Assembly (NCBI GenBank): GCA_002309335.1
Contig: DBXH01000059.1
Coordinates: 2,402 to 33,155 of the forward strand
DNA length: 30,754 nucleotides
Direction of reading: 5' to 3'
DNA from: Bacteroidales bacterium UBA1217
Lineage (GTDB): Bacteria > Bacteroidota > Bacteroidia > Bacteroidales > P3
The notes beneath the pieces were generated by a model. It saw nothing but the letters and a program-made list of their open reading frames with translations, was not told the origin of the DNA and ran no database searches. Shown piece after piece: positions 15,712 to 23,981 of this stretch. The first letter of the stretch is position 1, and the number at the start of each line of letters is the position of its first letter. A program made the position numbers and the translations under genes.

Positions 15712-16878
15712 TCAGGGTTCGAGGACGAGTCGGCAACCGAGGTGACAGGAAGTATGGTAAGAAGGTTCGTGATCACGGGACGAGACGCGACACCATTCTG
15801 CGGAAGAAAAATAAGCGCCACCTCGTACTACGTGATCGGAGCCCATAGTAGATCCCTGCGGGTTTTTATCCGGACTTTTGCGGTAGTATTCAACGCTGTA
15901 TATGTCACTACACCATTCATATACATTGCCGCTCATATCGTACAGGCCGAGTTCGTTCGTTTTTTTGCCCTTGACAGGGTGGAGGGCTCCCGGGTGTTTG
16001 CCGAACCACGCGACTTCATCGATATTGTTGCTGCCTGCATACTTGTAGCCCCGGCTCTTGTTGCCGCCACGGGCTGCGTATTCCCATTCGGCTTCGGTGG
16101 GCATACGAAACACGCGTCCTGTTGCTTGATTCAATTTTTGTATAAATTTCTGGACTTTTTCCCACAACACATAGGTTACCGGGTAATTGTCCGGTTCGGT
16201 GTATCTCGGGTCATTACCCATAAAGGCTCTCCATAACGCCCACGTGACTTGTGTCTCGCCGATATAGTAACTGTCCAAGGTCACCTTGTGGGCCGGTTTC
16301 TCGTCGTCTTTTGCATTGCTGCCCTGCTCTGGCGTTGCGCCCATAGTGAACGTGCCGCCTTCCACATAGACCATCTTGAACTGGACGCCGCCTACTTTGA
16401 AGACCTTGTCTTTGCTGACCGACCGCGGTGGGACAACGGGTGGATTGGGCGGAAGAACAGTGTTATCCAGTTTAAGCCAATGCCGCATATCGCCAAGCAG
16501 ACGGTTGAAACGCTCCGTATTGTTGGCTTCGGTATAGTTCAGAGCGCCGAACATCAGCAGAAAATAATTCTCCAGCGGTGCGTTGTCGAGTTTAATAAGT
16601 ACGGTGCGTTTCTGCTTGTGGTCGGCATAGCTGAGTTCGCGTATGGTCCAGTCACGCTCGAAATCGATGCCGAGATGAGCCGACGAGTGCATAAACAGGA
16701 CTATATCGCTGCCGTCTATGGCCCGGCATATCTTTGATGCAAACTGCGCCATACTCTCGACGCCTTCAAGGTCCACCCAGCACTTGACGCCAAGTGCGCG
16801 CTCGATCCTGTCTACCAATGAGAAAACCTGTACTTTGTTTACTCGCTTATAACTTATGAAGATTCTTTCGTTTGCCAT
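15712..16878 (-). CDS. TIR domain - SUMF1/FGE-like domain fusion protein
   Basis: 388 residues without a signal peptide, so probably cytoplasmic. Residues 1-135 form a TIR domain: RIFISYKRVNK at the start, CWVDLEGV, and WTIRELSYA with Glu81 where TIR NADases carry their catalytic glutamate. A Pro-rich hinge follows (141-151, PPNPPVVPP). Residues about 165-388 form a SUMF1/FGE-sulfatase-type C-type-lectin fold: VEGGTFTMGA, the HKVTLDSYYIGETQVT segment, RMPTEAEWEYAARGG, GNVYEWCSD, VVRGGAYF and a final GCRLVLEP. The formylglycine-generating cysteine pair (spaced by five) is incomplete: Ser358 replaces the first and Cys363 keeps the second. The protein is thus probably not a formylglycine generator; TIR-based NAD cleavage or signalling with a SUMF1-type sensor is possible. 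Last gene of a five-gene run. Confidence 0.88.
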   Translation of the reverse strand: MANERIFISYKRVNKVQVFSLVDRIERALGVKCWVDLEGVESMAQFASKICRAIDGSDIVLFMHSSAHLGIDFERDWTIRELSYADHKQKRTVLIKLDNAPLENYFLLMFGALNYTEANNTERFNRLLGDMRHWLKLDNTVLPPNPPVVPPRSVSKDKVFKVGGVQFKMVYVEGGTFTMGATPEQGSNAKDDEKPAHKVTLDSYYIGETQVTWALWRAFMGNDPRYTEPDNYPVTYVLWEKVQKFIQKLNQATGRVFRMPTEAEWEYAARGGNKSRGYKYAGSNNIDEVAWFGKHPGALHPVKGKKTNELGLYDMSGNVYEWCSDIYSVEYYRKSPDKNPQGSTMGSDHVVRGGAYFSSAEWCRVSSRDHEPSYHTSCHLGCRLVLEP

Positions 16879-16903
16879 TTTCTCTGTTTGTGGTTGGGTA
16901 CTT

Positions 16904-17950
16904 TCAGAATCCTACGCCGAGTTCTTTGAGGGTTTTGATGTAGTTGCTAGCAGAGGAAAGCGGTGTACCCACTGTGAATTGGATATGGCGACGACGGGAG
17001 GCGAAAACACCTAATCCCCCTTCAATATTGGTATAAGTAAACGGTTCCTGATTGAAGGCTCCGCCTGGGTGACTTGCATATATGTATGCAGCCAGCGGCT
17101 CAGAACAGCATGTGATGAAAACCAACACCGTGTCAATGACATTGCGGTTGCAGACATTGTATTGTAATGCACTTTTAATAGTGGAGAGGAAATAGTTCTG
17201 TTCCAGTCTGGTGGTCAAATATGGGTCTCGCATATTGCTCTTCACCACATTGCAAGGGATGTCTAAATAATGCGGTGTAATAGTTGTATCCCATGGCATT
17301 ACAGAGCGGTCAATAATAAAGTCGCGATAAAAGAAGCGGATAATCGGCTGGTATTGGCGGGCACCGTTGATTGCCGACCAAGTTATCTCACAAGTCTTGC
17401 TGCCCGATGTACCAGAAAACTGAAACAATGTGACGTTGTTGGGCCTTGTAAGACTCATATCACCATAGACAAGGCTTGTCTCAGACTGGGCGATGGTATC
17501 GCCAGTCGCATTTTTAACTATACAAAGCCTATAGACGCAGGTCGAGTCAAGCTGACCTGCTGTACAACACACATATACCGGTTGCAGGGTATTATAGAAC
17601 ATACCGCTGTCTTTATTTATTATTTCCTGATAGTCAAAGTTAAACACGCGTTTCGGTGAATTTCCAGAACGATACACAAGTCCTTCAGAGGTTGTAGTTC
17701 CGTTCCATTCCTCCATAATGACAGTCAATGCGCCCTGAGGATAATTGATGGAGTCGGATATTGTGGAATAACGATAGTTGTTGTCTGTACCGAGAAAACA
17801 ACGCTGCACACGCACAAAGGTAGTGTCCTCGTCCTGATCAAGCAGACAATAAACAACTGGCGTTTCCCGCCACTCTGCATTGGGCGAGAACTCAACTTCG
17901 CACGACGCAAAGCAGAAGATGATTATTATTGAAAAGAGAATTTTTTTCAT
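16904..17950 (-). CDS. DUF4249-like lipoprotein
   Basis: 348 residues with a lipoprotein signal (KKILFSIIIIFCFASC, acylated Cys at residue 17 or so). The mature protein opens with an immunoglobulin-like stretch, TPVVYCLLDQDEDTTFVRVQRCF, and contains repeated β-strand segments (VYRLCIVKNATGD, CEITWSAINGARQYQP). It ends with EPFTYTNIEGGLGVFASRRR, which resembles the end of DUF4249 proteins of Bacteroidota. Those proteins are usually partners of outer-membrane receptors, but no TonB-dependent receptor is nearby. It lies 23 nt after tcdA and 25 nt before the TIR-SUMF1 gene. The family call rests mainly on the N- and C-terminal motifs. Function unknown. Confidence 0.72.
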   Translation of the reverse strand: MKKILFSIIIIFCFASCEVEFSPNAEWRETPVVYCLLDQDEDTTFVRVQRCFLGTDNNYRYSTISDSINYPQGALTVIMEEWNGTTTSEGLVYRSGNSPKRVFNFDYQEIINKDSGMFYNTLQPVYVCCTAGQLDSTCVYRLCIVKNATGDTIAQSETSLVYGDMSLTRPNNVTLFQFSGTSGSKTCEITWSAINGARQYQPIIRFFYRDFIIDRSVMPWDTTITPHYLDIPCNVVKSNMRDPYLTTRLEQNYFLSTIKSALQYNVCNRNVIDTVLVFITCCSEPLAAYIYASHPGGAFNQEPFTYTNIEGGLGVFASRRRHIQFTVGTPLSSASNYIKTLKELGVGF

Positions 17951-17973
17951 TGTATTATTCTTGCAACCGGTGA

Positions 17974-18717
17974 TTAGTGAATATTTTTTTGTGAACTTGA
18001 TATTAAATCGCGGATTACGACTGAGGCGCAGAAACAGCCGAACAGCGGTGGCAAATAGGATATGGAGCCAATGGTGGTGCGTTTGTTCTGCGACGGGTCA
18101 TCAACAATTGAATGTTCAGCGACTTTCTCGGTAGAAAAAACGACTTTGATACCCTCCTGTATGCCAAGTCTGTGAAGCCGCTTGCGTACCATTGCCGCCA
18201 AAGGACAGGTGTGGCTGCGTGATATGTCGTCAACACGGACAGCCGACGGGTCAAGTTTGCCGGCGCTACCCATTGAACTAACAACAGGCAACCCAAGACG
18301 ATGAGCTTCGTAAAGCAGGAAAACTTTGGGCGACAATGTGTCTATAGCATCGACAACATAGTCATAACGTTGTTTCTGTAGAATTTGTGCAGTAAGCTCG
18401 TCTCGGAGAAACATCTGCAACGGATTCACTTTACAATCCGGGTTGATATCGTGAAAACGTTTTGCAAAAAGCTCAGTTTTAGGTTTCCCGACAGTCGACT
18501 GTAAGGCTATAATCTGACGATTGATGTTTGTGGACGTTACCTCATCATTGTCGATAAGTGTCAACTGACCTACCCCTGCCCTACAGAGCATCTCGGCAGC
18601 ATAGCCTCCTACACCGCCCAAACCGGCGACAAGTACATTGGCAGACTGCAGTTGCTGCAAACCTTCTGGCTGCAATAACATTTCTGTCCTAGTATATATA
18701 TTCTCTGCTCCCAACAC
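17974..18717 (-). CDS. tcdA: tRNA threonylcarbamoyladenosine dehydratase (TcdA/CsdL)
   Basis: 247 residues, an E1/ThiF-fold ATP-dependent enzyme that cyclises t6A37 of tRNAs to ct6A. The nucleotide-binding GLGGVGG is at residues 32-38, followed by DNDEVTSTNINRQ (about 56-68) and the DAIDTLSPKVFL segment. The TcdA-typical SSMGSAGKLDPSAVRVDDI and CPLAAMVRKRL stretches separate it from ThiF, MoeB and the E1-like proteins of defence systems. It starts 3 nt after the stop of the GH2 homologue and is followed 23 nt later by the lipoprotein gene, so it sits inside a mixed run of envelope genes. Its presence there may be accidental cotranscription. Confidence 0.93.
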   Translation of the reverse strand: MLGAENIYTRTEMLLQPEGLQQLQSANVLVAGLGGVGGYAAEMLCRAGVGQLTLIDNDEVTSTNINRQIIALQSTVGKPKTELFAKRFHDINPDCKVNPLQMFLRDELTAQILQKQRYDYVVDAIDTLSPKVFLLYEAHRLGLPVVSSMGSAGKLDPSAVRVDDISRSHTCPLAAMVRKRLHRLGIQEGIKVVFSTEKVAEHSIVDDPSQNKRTTIGSISYLPPLFGCFCASVVIRDLISSSQKNIH

Positions 18718-18720
18718 AAT

Positions 18721-21700
18721 TTAGTGTATCACTTCGTTCAGCTGAACCTCGTCAACCATAATCCACGGACGCAGTCCCTTAGCTTTGTGCCACGATGGGA
18801 TTCGGCCCATATTCTTCGCCACAAGACGAACATACTTAACTTCAGGCTGGTTAACCTCTACTGTCACAGTGACCTGCTGAGGCGAATTCATCGACTGTTC
18901 CTCAGGAGCATACTTTAGTTTGGCGTTTATTGCCGGCGAAAAAATTTCACCATCAGTCGAAACAAATACCTGCACTGCAGTAGGTGCAAAAGCCCAAGCA
19001 TCGGGAACGTGTGCAAAGCGAGCCACAACCTGCTGTAGTTCTATAGGTTTACTGAGTTCAAACGTAACATTGAGATCACTGCCCGAGAAGCCCAGCCATC
19101 CGCGAGAGAGCTCGCTGATGTCGCCTGTCTCGCCGTCAAAAAGTATTGTTTCCTGATTGAAATTATACGGTGTGTTAGGTTTGTTTGTGAAACTAGCTTT
19201 AACAATGTAATCAAAGTTATAACGCCTAATGGTTGTAAACGATGGTGTAGAACCACTCTTGTAGGCCTTAGCCTTGACATATGTAGAATTATGTATTACA
19301 AATGGTTTCTTGTAAAGTGGTGAATTTTCATTTGGCGTTGAGCCGTCAAGTGTGTAACGTATTTCAGCCTTCGGCACATCCGAACTTATAGTGATGGTCA
19401 TCGGCTGGTCAAAACGTTCTCGGTCTTTTTTTATTACCGGCATCGGCAACACACTAGATGCTATCTGCGGATACTCTATTCGACAGAAATCATAAGGGTT
19501 GTACTCCGTAAGATCATAGGCGCGCAGATGCATACGAAAATGATATTTATGATCATTTACCAGGTCTTTGTCGGAAATCTCCTGTGCCGCGAGGGCACTT
19601 CCTACGGCTGCCTGACGATAATCAACATTAAATGTCCAGAAATCACGCTGTTTAAGCGACGAAGAACTTGAATTATCAATCAAATCGCGGTCGGTGTAAG
19701 GATAGATGCTAAAATTGAAGTTTGTATCAAGCATATCAACATAGAATCCTATATTCTTGTCCTCAACAGACACCCAACGCACTCCTGCACGGTTGCCTGC
19801 ATCCTGCGGTTTGTCGTAAAGATAGAATAGTGACGAGGCTGCACACTTATATGTACCAGCTATTCCCGACGAACGACGGTCGCGATAGGTTTCTTTGTCG
19901 AGGCCAAACCATCGAACACTGTCGAGTGTCTTAGGCAGACACATTTGCAAACCAACCTTAGGCAAAGTCTTTATCTGCTCCGTAGCAACAATCTCATTAT
20001 CAACAATGACATCGCCAGTATAAAGTATTGCCATAGACTGTTTGACGTCGAAAAACACCACATCGTTCTGGTCTGTATAACGCAACATTGCATCGATACA
20101 AACCGTATTTTCGTCAAGCTGACGACAGTTTGTGGCAACAACTGTACGCTTCATATTCTGCGGCCCAAGATTCTGCCACAGACGCATGGCATTTTTGTCA
20201 ACACGGTCATTGTCAGTAAAAGCCCTCCAGAAGTTGAACTGAGGTGATGCAAGAAGTAAATCGCGGTCGTGGAATCGGTAGGAAACTATGTCCGCCTTTC
20301 CCATATCGTAACGCAACTCAATATTATCATTAAAAACTTTAACGATTCCACCATCGCCCTCTCCTTCTTTGGCCAAAAACAATTCCTCACGGTCAAAGTC
20401 GGGAAGTTTTTCTTTCTTCACCTCCTTCATAGGCAAAGGAAACTCTACAACTCCAAGTTCTGTTCCCTTTGGTACTGCAGAACTTTCCCTACGTTGAACA
20501 ATGGTGAAACGAATAAACAATTCCTCTCCTGCATAGAGTGTAAGTGCAGGTATTTTAAGTTTGAAGTTTTTTGACTCACCTGGTTTCAAGGCTACAGAGA
20601 CTTCACCTTCAATGATACGAGATTTGAGGTTGGAGAAAATATTATATTGCAGAATATAATCATTTAACGTCAAGAATGACATGAAATTGGTAACATTAAA
20701 CTCTGCCGCATCAGGACTTATATTAACCAGTCTTACATCGAAAGGACGGTAAATATTACGTAATTCTGTCAGATAAGGCACAGGGGTACGGTCCTTGCCG
20801 ACAAGACCTGTGGCGTATTCGTCGGTCTGTGTTGTCGGATTAAAATAGTCGGCGGGATTCCAATATGCAGCGAAACCACCTTGAATAGAGTTGTTGTTAC
20901 GAACCAGTTTCCAAAGAGGCTCTATGTTTCCATATGAATTACCTTTCGACGAACCAAACGCAGCCATGACAAGCGGTCGCGGCTGTTCCTGTTTTGCAGC
21001 GAACAATTTAAGATCGTCGTATTCAATATATGAAGGAGCTATAATGTCGGTATTCTCAGAATATCCTGCGCCCGAAAAAACGACCGGACGTGTTTTATCT
21101 TTTTGCTTAATAACACGATAGGCGTTTTCCATACAAATACCATTGTCTACACCATTTCCAAGTGACCAGGCAATAATGGAAGGATGGTTCTTCAATCTCT
21201 CGTACATATTCTGCATACGGGTGACAAAGAGATTAATATAGTTCTTATCGGTAGCTACTGCCTTTGCCTGAGTAGAAAATGGCTGCAGGTTAGCGTCACA
21301 AAACACATAAAGTCCATACTCGTCGCACATTTCATAAAAATACTGAGAAGCAGGAGAATATAAAGTAGTACGTACCGCATTGATATTGTGTTGTTTCATC
21401 ATTTGCAAATCTTTACGTACCTGTTCTTGCGACGGTATGCCCGTCAGACCGTAATCATAGTAAGCATAAATTGTCCCGCACAATGTCACTGGTGAGCCAT
21501 TTACAAGCATCTGTCCGCCTTTCATTTCTATAGTACGGAAACCGAAACGACAGCCCACTGTTTCCAGCAAGTTCATCTTCTGGTCGCGCAACCTGATAAC
21601 CAACGTATAGAGATTGGGGGTCTCAGCCGACCAAGCCTGAACGTTGGGAATGCTGCGTTCCATCTTCATTGTCACTTCATTTTTTTTGTCAAATACTGTC

Positions 21701-22590
21701 CAACGGCCCATCTTGTCTACCTCGTGTCCCTTGGGATCCCAAATCTCGAACTCGACATAATACTGTCCTTTTTTCAGTTCGTTGAAAACATTGACATTAA
21801 GCGAGAAATCGCCCATTTTGCTTGCAGGGCTATAATTTGCAGAAAGTTTATAGTCCATCACATTGACAATAGGTTTCAACAAAATAAAAACATCTGACGT
21901 GATACCGTTGAAAGTACGAGCATACTGCGACTCCATCATCGAGCCGTCAGAAGTGCTGACCACTTGAATAACAATATTGTTGGTCTTGCCTAGTTTAAGA
22001 TGTTTGGTCAGTTCGAATTCACTCAGATCGCGGGCATCCTCGCTATAACCCACATACTCCTGATTAACCCAAACATAATAGGCCGACTTAGCCTGAACAT
22101 TTAGATAGGCCTTATAGTCCTTCCAAGTCTTAGGTACATCAAACTCCTTGTAGTAAGTAGCAACCCAGTTGTTGCTTTCTGACACATCGCGCGGAGTATT
22201 GATTTTCTTAGACTGTATGGTCTTTTTTCCATCCATCCATTTTGCCGACGGCACAGTGACGATAGGCCATCCCTGAGTTGAAAAATCCTTCTGCTCAATA
22301 TTGGTCGGACGACTGTCAAAACTGGATTTTAGCAACATCCGCCACTCACCATTGAGACTAATAAAGTATGGCGACTCGGCATAACCGTTCTTCTCTATCG
22401 CATTCTCATTACCATATGGGATAACGTTGGCTCTAGGATATAGTTTATGCTGTTCAAAGACCTCAACGTCGTTCCACTCGTCAACAACGGGAGCGGGTTC
22501 AACGATTGCAGTCTTGTTTTTCTTAAATTGTGCGTTGGCAACACTACAAATCATAAGTGCCAATGCAACTGCGAGGATTTTTTTGTTCAT
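18721..22590 (-). CDS. GH2 β-galactosidase homologue, probably catalytically inactive, with appended binding domains
   Basis: 1289 residues with a signal peptide (KKILAVALALMICSVANAQ, cleavage near residue 20). Domains in order: GH2 sugar-binding jelly roll (about 60-240), Ig-like (245-355), TIM barrel (about 356-620), a further β domain (620-720), a Bgal_small-like domain (about 745-1025), a chitobiase C-terminal-type Fn3 domain (about 1055-1127, AEIRYTLDGSTP), and a discoidin/F5-8C-like domain (1130-1289). The barrel aligns well (NHPSIIAWSLGN, INAVRTTLY, MCDEYGLYVF), but the acid/base Glu is Gly480 (SLGNGVDNG) and the nucleophile Glu is Ala544 (VMAAFGSSKGNS). Other active-site motifs (NRHDH, SHYP, DEANIETHG) are also degraded. 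It probably binds carbohydrate rather than cleaving it. Starts 36 nt after a β-barrel gene. Confidence 0.9.
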   Translation of the reverse strand: MNKKILAVALALMICSVANAQFKKNKTAIVEPAPVVDEWNDVEVFEQHKLYPRANVIPYGNENAIEKNGYAESPYFISLNGEWRMLLKSSFDSRPTNIEQKDFSTQGWPIVTVPSAKWMDGKKTIQSKKINTPRDVSESNNWVATYYKEFDVPKTWKDYKAYLNVQAKSAYYVWVNQEYVGYSEDARDLSEFELTKHLKLGKTNNIVIQVVSTSDGSMMESQYARTFNGITSDVFILLKPIVNVMDYKLSANYSPASKMGDFSLNVNVFNELKKGQYYVEFEIWDPKGHEVDKMGRWTVFDKKNEVTMKMERSIPNVQAWSAETPNLYTLVIRLRDQKMNLLETVGCRFGFRTIEMKGGQMLVNGSPVTLCGTIYAYYDYGLTGIPSQEQVRKDLQMMKQHNINAVRTTLYSPASQYFYEMCDEYGLYVFCDANLQPFSTQAKAVATDKNYINLFVTRMQNMYERLKNHPSIIAWSLGNGVDNGICMENAYRVIKQKDKTRPVVFSGAGYSENTDIIAPSYIEYDDLKLFAAKQEQPRPLVMAAFGSSKGNSYGNIEPLWKLVRNNNSIQGGFAAYWNPADYFNPTTQTDEYATGLVGKDRTPVPYLTELRNIYRPFDVRLVNISPDAAEFNVTNFMSFLTLNDYILQYNIFSNLKSRIIEGEVSVALKPGESKNFKLKIPALTLYAGEELFIRFTIVQRRESSAVPKGTELGVVEFPLPMKEVKKEKLPDFDREELFLAKEGEGDGGIVKVFNDNIELRYDMGKADIVSYRFHDRDLLLASPQFNFWRAFTDNDRVDKNAMRLWQNLGPQNMKRTVVATNCRQLDENTVCIDAMLRYTDQNDVVFFDVKQSMAILYTGDVIVDNEIVATEQIKTLPKVGLQMCLPKTLDSVRWFGLDKETYRDRRSSGIAGTYKCAASSLFYLYDKPQDAGNRAGVRWVSVEDKNIGFYVDMLDTNFNFSIYPYTDRDLIDNSSSSSLKQRDFWTFNVDYRQAAVGSALAAQEISDKDLVNDHKYHFRMHLRAYDLTEYNPYDFCRIEYPQIASSVLPMPVIKKDRERFDQPMTITISSDVPKAEIRYTLDGSTPNENSPLYKKPFVIHNSTYVKAKAYKSGSTPSFTTIRRYNFDYIVKASFTNKPNTPYNFNQETILFDGETGDISELSRGWLGFSGSDLNVTFELSKPIELQQVVARFAHVPDAWAFAPTAVQVFVSTDGEIFSPAINAKLKYAPEEQSMNSPQQVTVTVEVNQPEVKYVRLVAKNMGRIPSWHKAKGLRPWIMVDEVQLNEVIH

Positions 22591-22626
22591 TCTGTTTAGA
22601 ATCTAAATAATTAAGTGTCTCTTAAT

Positions 22627-23244
22627 TTAGAAATTGACACCCAGTCCAAATTTGAAATGATGGTAAAGCTCAGGCAAACGTGTTGCAGCCACGCTATTAA
22701 ACCCACGTTCAACACTATTGTTCTGTATCAACTGATAACCGGCATAAAGGTTAAGTGCAAACTTGGGGCTGATGGCAAAACGGGCACCTGCAGAAAAACC
22801 AAAGGTTATGCCACCCTCGTCAATGCGTGTGTAGTCAACAGCTGCATTCTTCGAGCCAAACGGTATGCTATAACCCATTTGTACTGCCGTAAACGGTGTA
22901 ATGCGATTGCGAAGGAAATGACTGCGAAATTCCAAAAAGACAGGTATCTGTGAAAACGAGCCCTGTGCATCGTTGAGATATGAAAAACCGATGCCAATTC
23001 CTGACTCCTTGCGCCACTGCCAACCAGCCACTGCCGTGATACCGTTAAGAGCGTATGAATCAACATACTCACCATGAACAGTATTGAGATTAGTCATAAA
23101 CGTGTAGTCAATAACCGAGTAGAAACCATAATATTTGAACTCGATATGAGGCGGGTTATCTTTCTGTGCAAACGAAGACAACTGCTCTGCACGGGCAGCA
23201 ACAATCAATGTCAATAATGAAAGAAGAATAAATGTTTTCTTCAT
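22627..23244 (-). CDS. Small outer-membrane β-barrel protein
   Basis: 205 residues with a signal peptide (KKTFILLSLLTLIVAARA). The mature protein is made of amphipathic strands (IEFKYYGFYSVIDYTF, AVAGWQWRKESGIGIGFSY, FAVQMGYSIPFGS-like, FALNLYAGYQLIQ) and ends with HHFKFGLGVNF, an aromatic-terminated strand typical of barrels. It is the first gene of the run that continues into the GH2 homologue (36-nt gap). The hairpin at 23262-23295 lies just upstream and may separate it from the CoA-transferase gene; no consensus promoter was seen after the hairpin. The role is unknown. Confidence 0.82.
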   Translation of the reverse strand: MKKTFILLSLLTLIVAARAEQLSSFAQKDNPPHIEFKYYGFYSVIDYTFMTNLNTVHGEYVDSYALNGITAVAGWQWRKESGIGIGFSYLNDAQGSFSQIPVFLEFRSHFLRNRITPFTAVQMGYSIPFGSKNAAVDYTRIDEGGITFGFSAGARFAISPKFALNLYAGYQLIQNNSVERGFNSVAATRLPELYHHFKFGLGVNF

Positions 23245-23261
23245 ATAATGATTTGTATTTT

Positions 23262-23295
23262 AAAGGGATGAAGGAGAGAGTCCCTCCATCCCTTT
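23262..23295 (-). terminator. Probable terminator hairpin after the CoA-transferase gene
   Basis: AAAGGGATG (23262-23270) pairs with CATCCCTTT (23287-23295). On the minus strand five more pairs, two of them wobble, extend the stem around a 7-nt loop. The tail after the stem is only TTTAAAAT, so termination may be partial. Confidence 0.6.
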
Positions 23296-23305
23296 GTTTA
23301 TGCAA

Positions 23306-23962
23306 TTACTTAATCTCCTTCAAATTGGGAGAGATAATCAGCGTAGCTTCAGTAGCAGCCTGAACGTCAGCTACAGTAAATTCGGGATTGATTTCGGTCA
23401 GGACAATACCTTCTGGGGTAATCTCCATAACACCCATCTCGGTGATTATCATATTCACCTGGCCCTTTGCCGTGAGAGGCAACGTGCATTTTTTTAGAAT
23501 CTTGGGATTGCCCTTGGCTGTGTGCTCCATAGCAAGAATAACCTTCTTGGCTCCCACGAGGAGGTCCATAGCGCCACCCATTCCAGGGGTTTTCTTGCCG
23601 GGAATCATCCAGTTGGCCAAGTCACCTTTCTCATCCACCTGCATTGCACCGAGTACCGAGACATCGACGTGACCGCCACGGATAATGCCGAACGATGTGG
23701 CACTATCAAATGTGCTGGCACCTTCTATGGCTGATGTAAATCCGCCACCGGCATTGATAAACCAAGGATCTTCCTTACCTTCTTCCGGTGTGGGACCCAT
23801 TCCTATCATACCGTTCTCCGACTGAAGAATCACATTGACACCCTCGGGTAAGAAATTGGGAATCAAGGTCGGCAAACCGATACCGAGATTGACAACGTCG
23901 CCATCGTGAAGCTCCTGAGCAGCACGACGAGCAATAAAGTTTCTAATTTCGTTCTTGTCCAT
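23306..23962 (-). CDS. 3-oxoacid / butyrate-acetoacetate-type CoA-transferase, subunit B
   Basis: 218 residues, the usual length of the β subunit of heterodimeric CoA-transferases. It moves CoA between acyl groups such as butyryl-CoA and acetoacetate. Marks are VNLGIGLPTLIP near the start and the catalytic-glutamate signature SENGMIGMGP with Glu49, followed by INAGGGFTSAIEGASTFDSATSF and a GGAMDLLVGAKKV segment. It follows kamE by 19 nt. In lysine fermentation a CoA-transferase of this type uses acetoacetate or butyryl-CoA in the late steps, which fits the position after kamDE. The A subunit is not adjacent in the window; it must be elsewhere for activity. Confidence 0.92.
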   Translation of the reverse strand: MDKNEIRNFIARRAAQELHDGDVVNLGIGLPTLIPNFLPEGVNVILQSENGMIGMGPTPEEGKEDPWFINAGGGFTSAIEGASTFDSATSFGIIRGGHVDVSVLGAMQVDEKGDLANWMIPGKKTPGMGGAMDLLVGAKKVILAMEHTAKGNPKILKKCTLPLTAKGQVNMIITEMGVMEITPEGIVLTEINPEFTVADVQAATEATLIISPNLKEIK

Positions 23963-23981
23963 TTTAATATTTTTTTAATTG

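Noticed and set aside
15597..15821. Minus-strand reading frame overlapping the end of the TIR-SUMF1 gene, as a frameshifted extension
   Set aside because: The real gene already ends with the family-typical RLVLEP, and the other frame shows no domain similarity.
15600..15830. Diversity-generating retroelement target in the SUMF1 end of the TIR protein
   Set aside because: The C-type-lectin-like SUMF1 fold is a common retroelement target, but no reverse transcriptase, template repeat or second copy of the 3' end is visible, and the last codons are not rich in AAC/AAT-type positions.
17974..18717. ThiF/E1-like protein as part of a CBASS- or Bil-type defence system beside the TIR gene
   Set aside because: The DNDEV, SSMG and KLDPSAV segments are those of the housekeeping tRNA enzyme TcdA, and no cyclase, ubiquitin-like or JAB protease gene is nearby.
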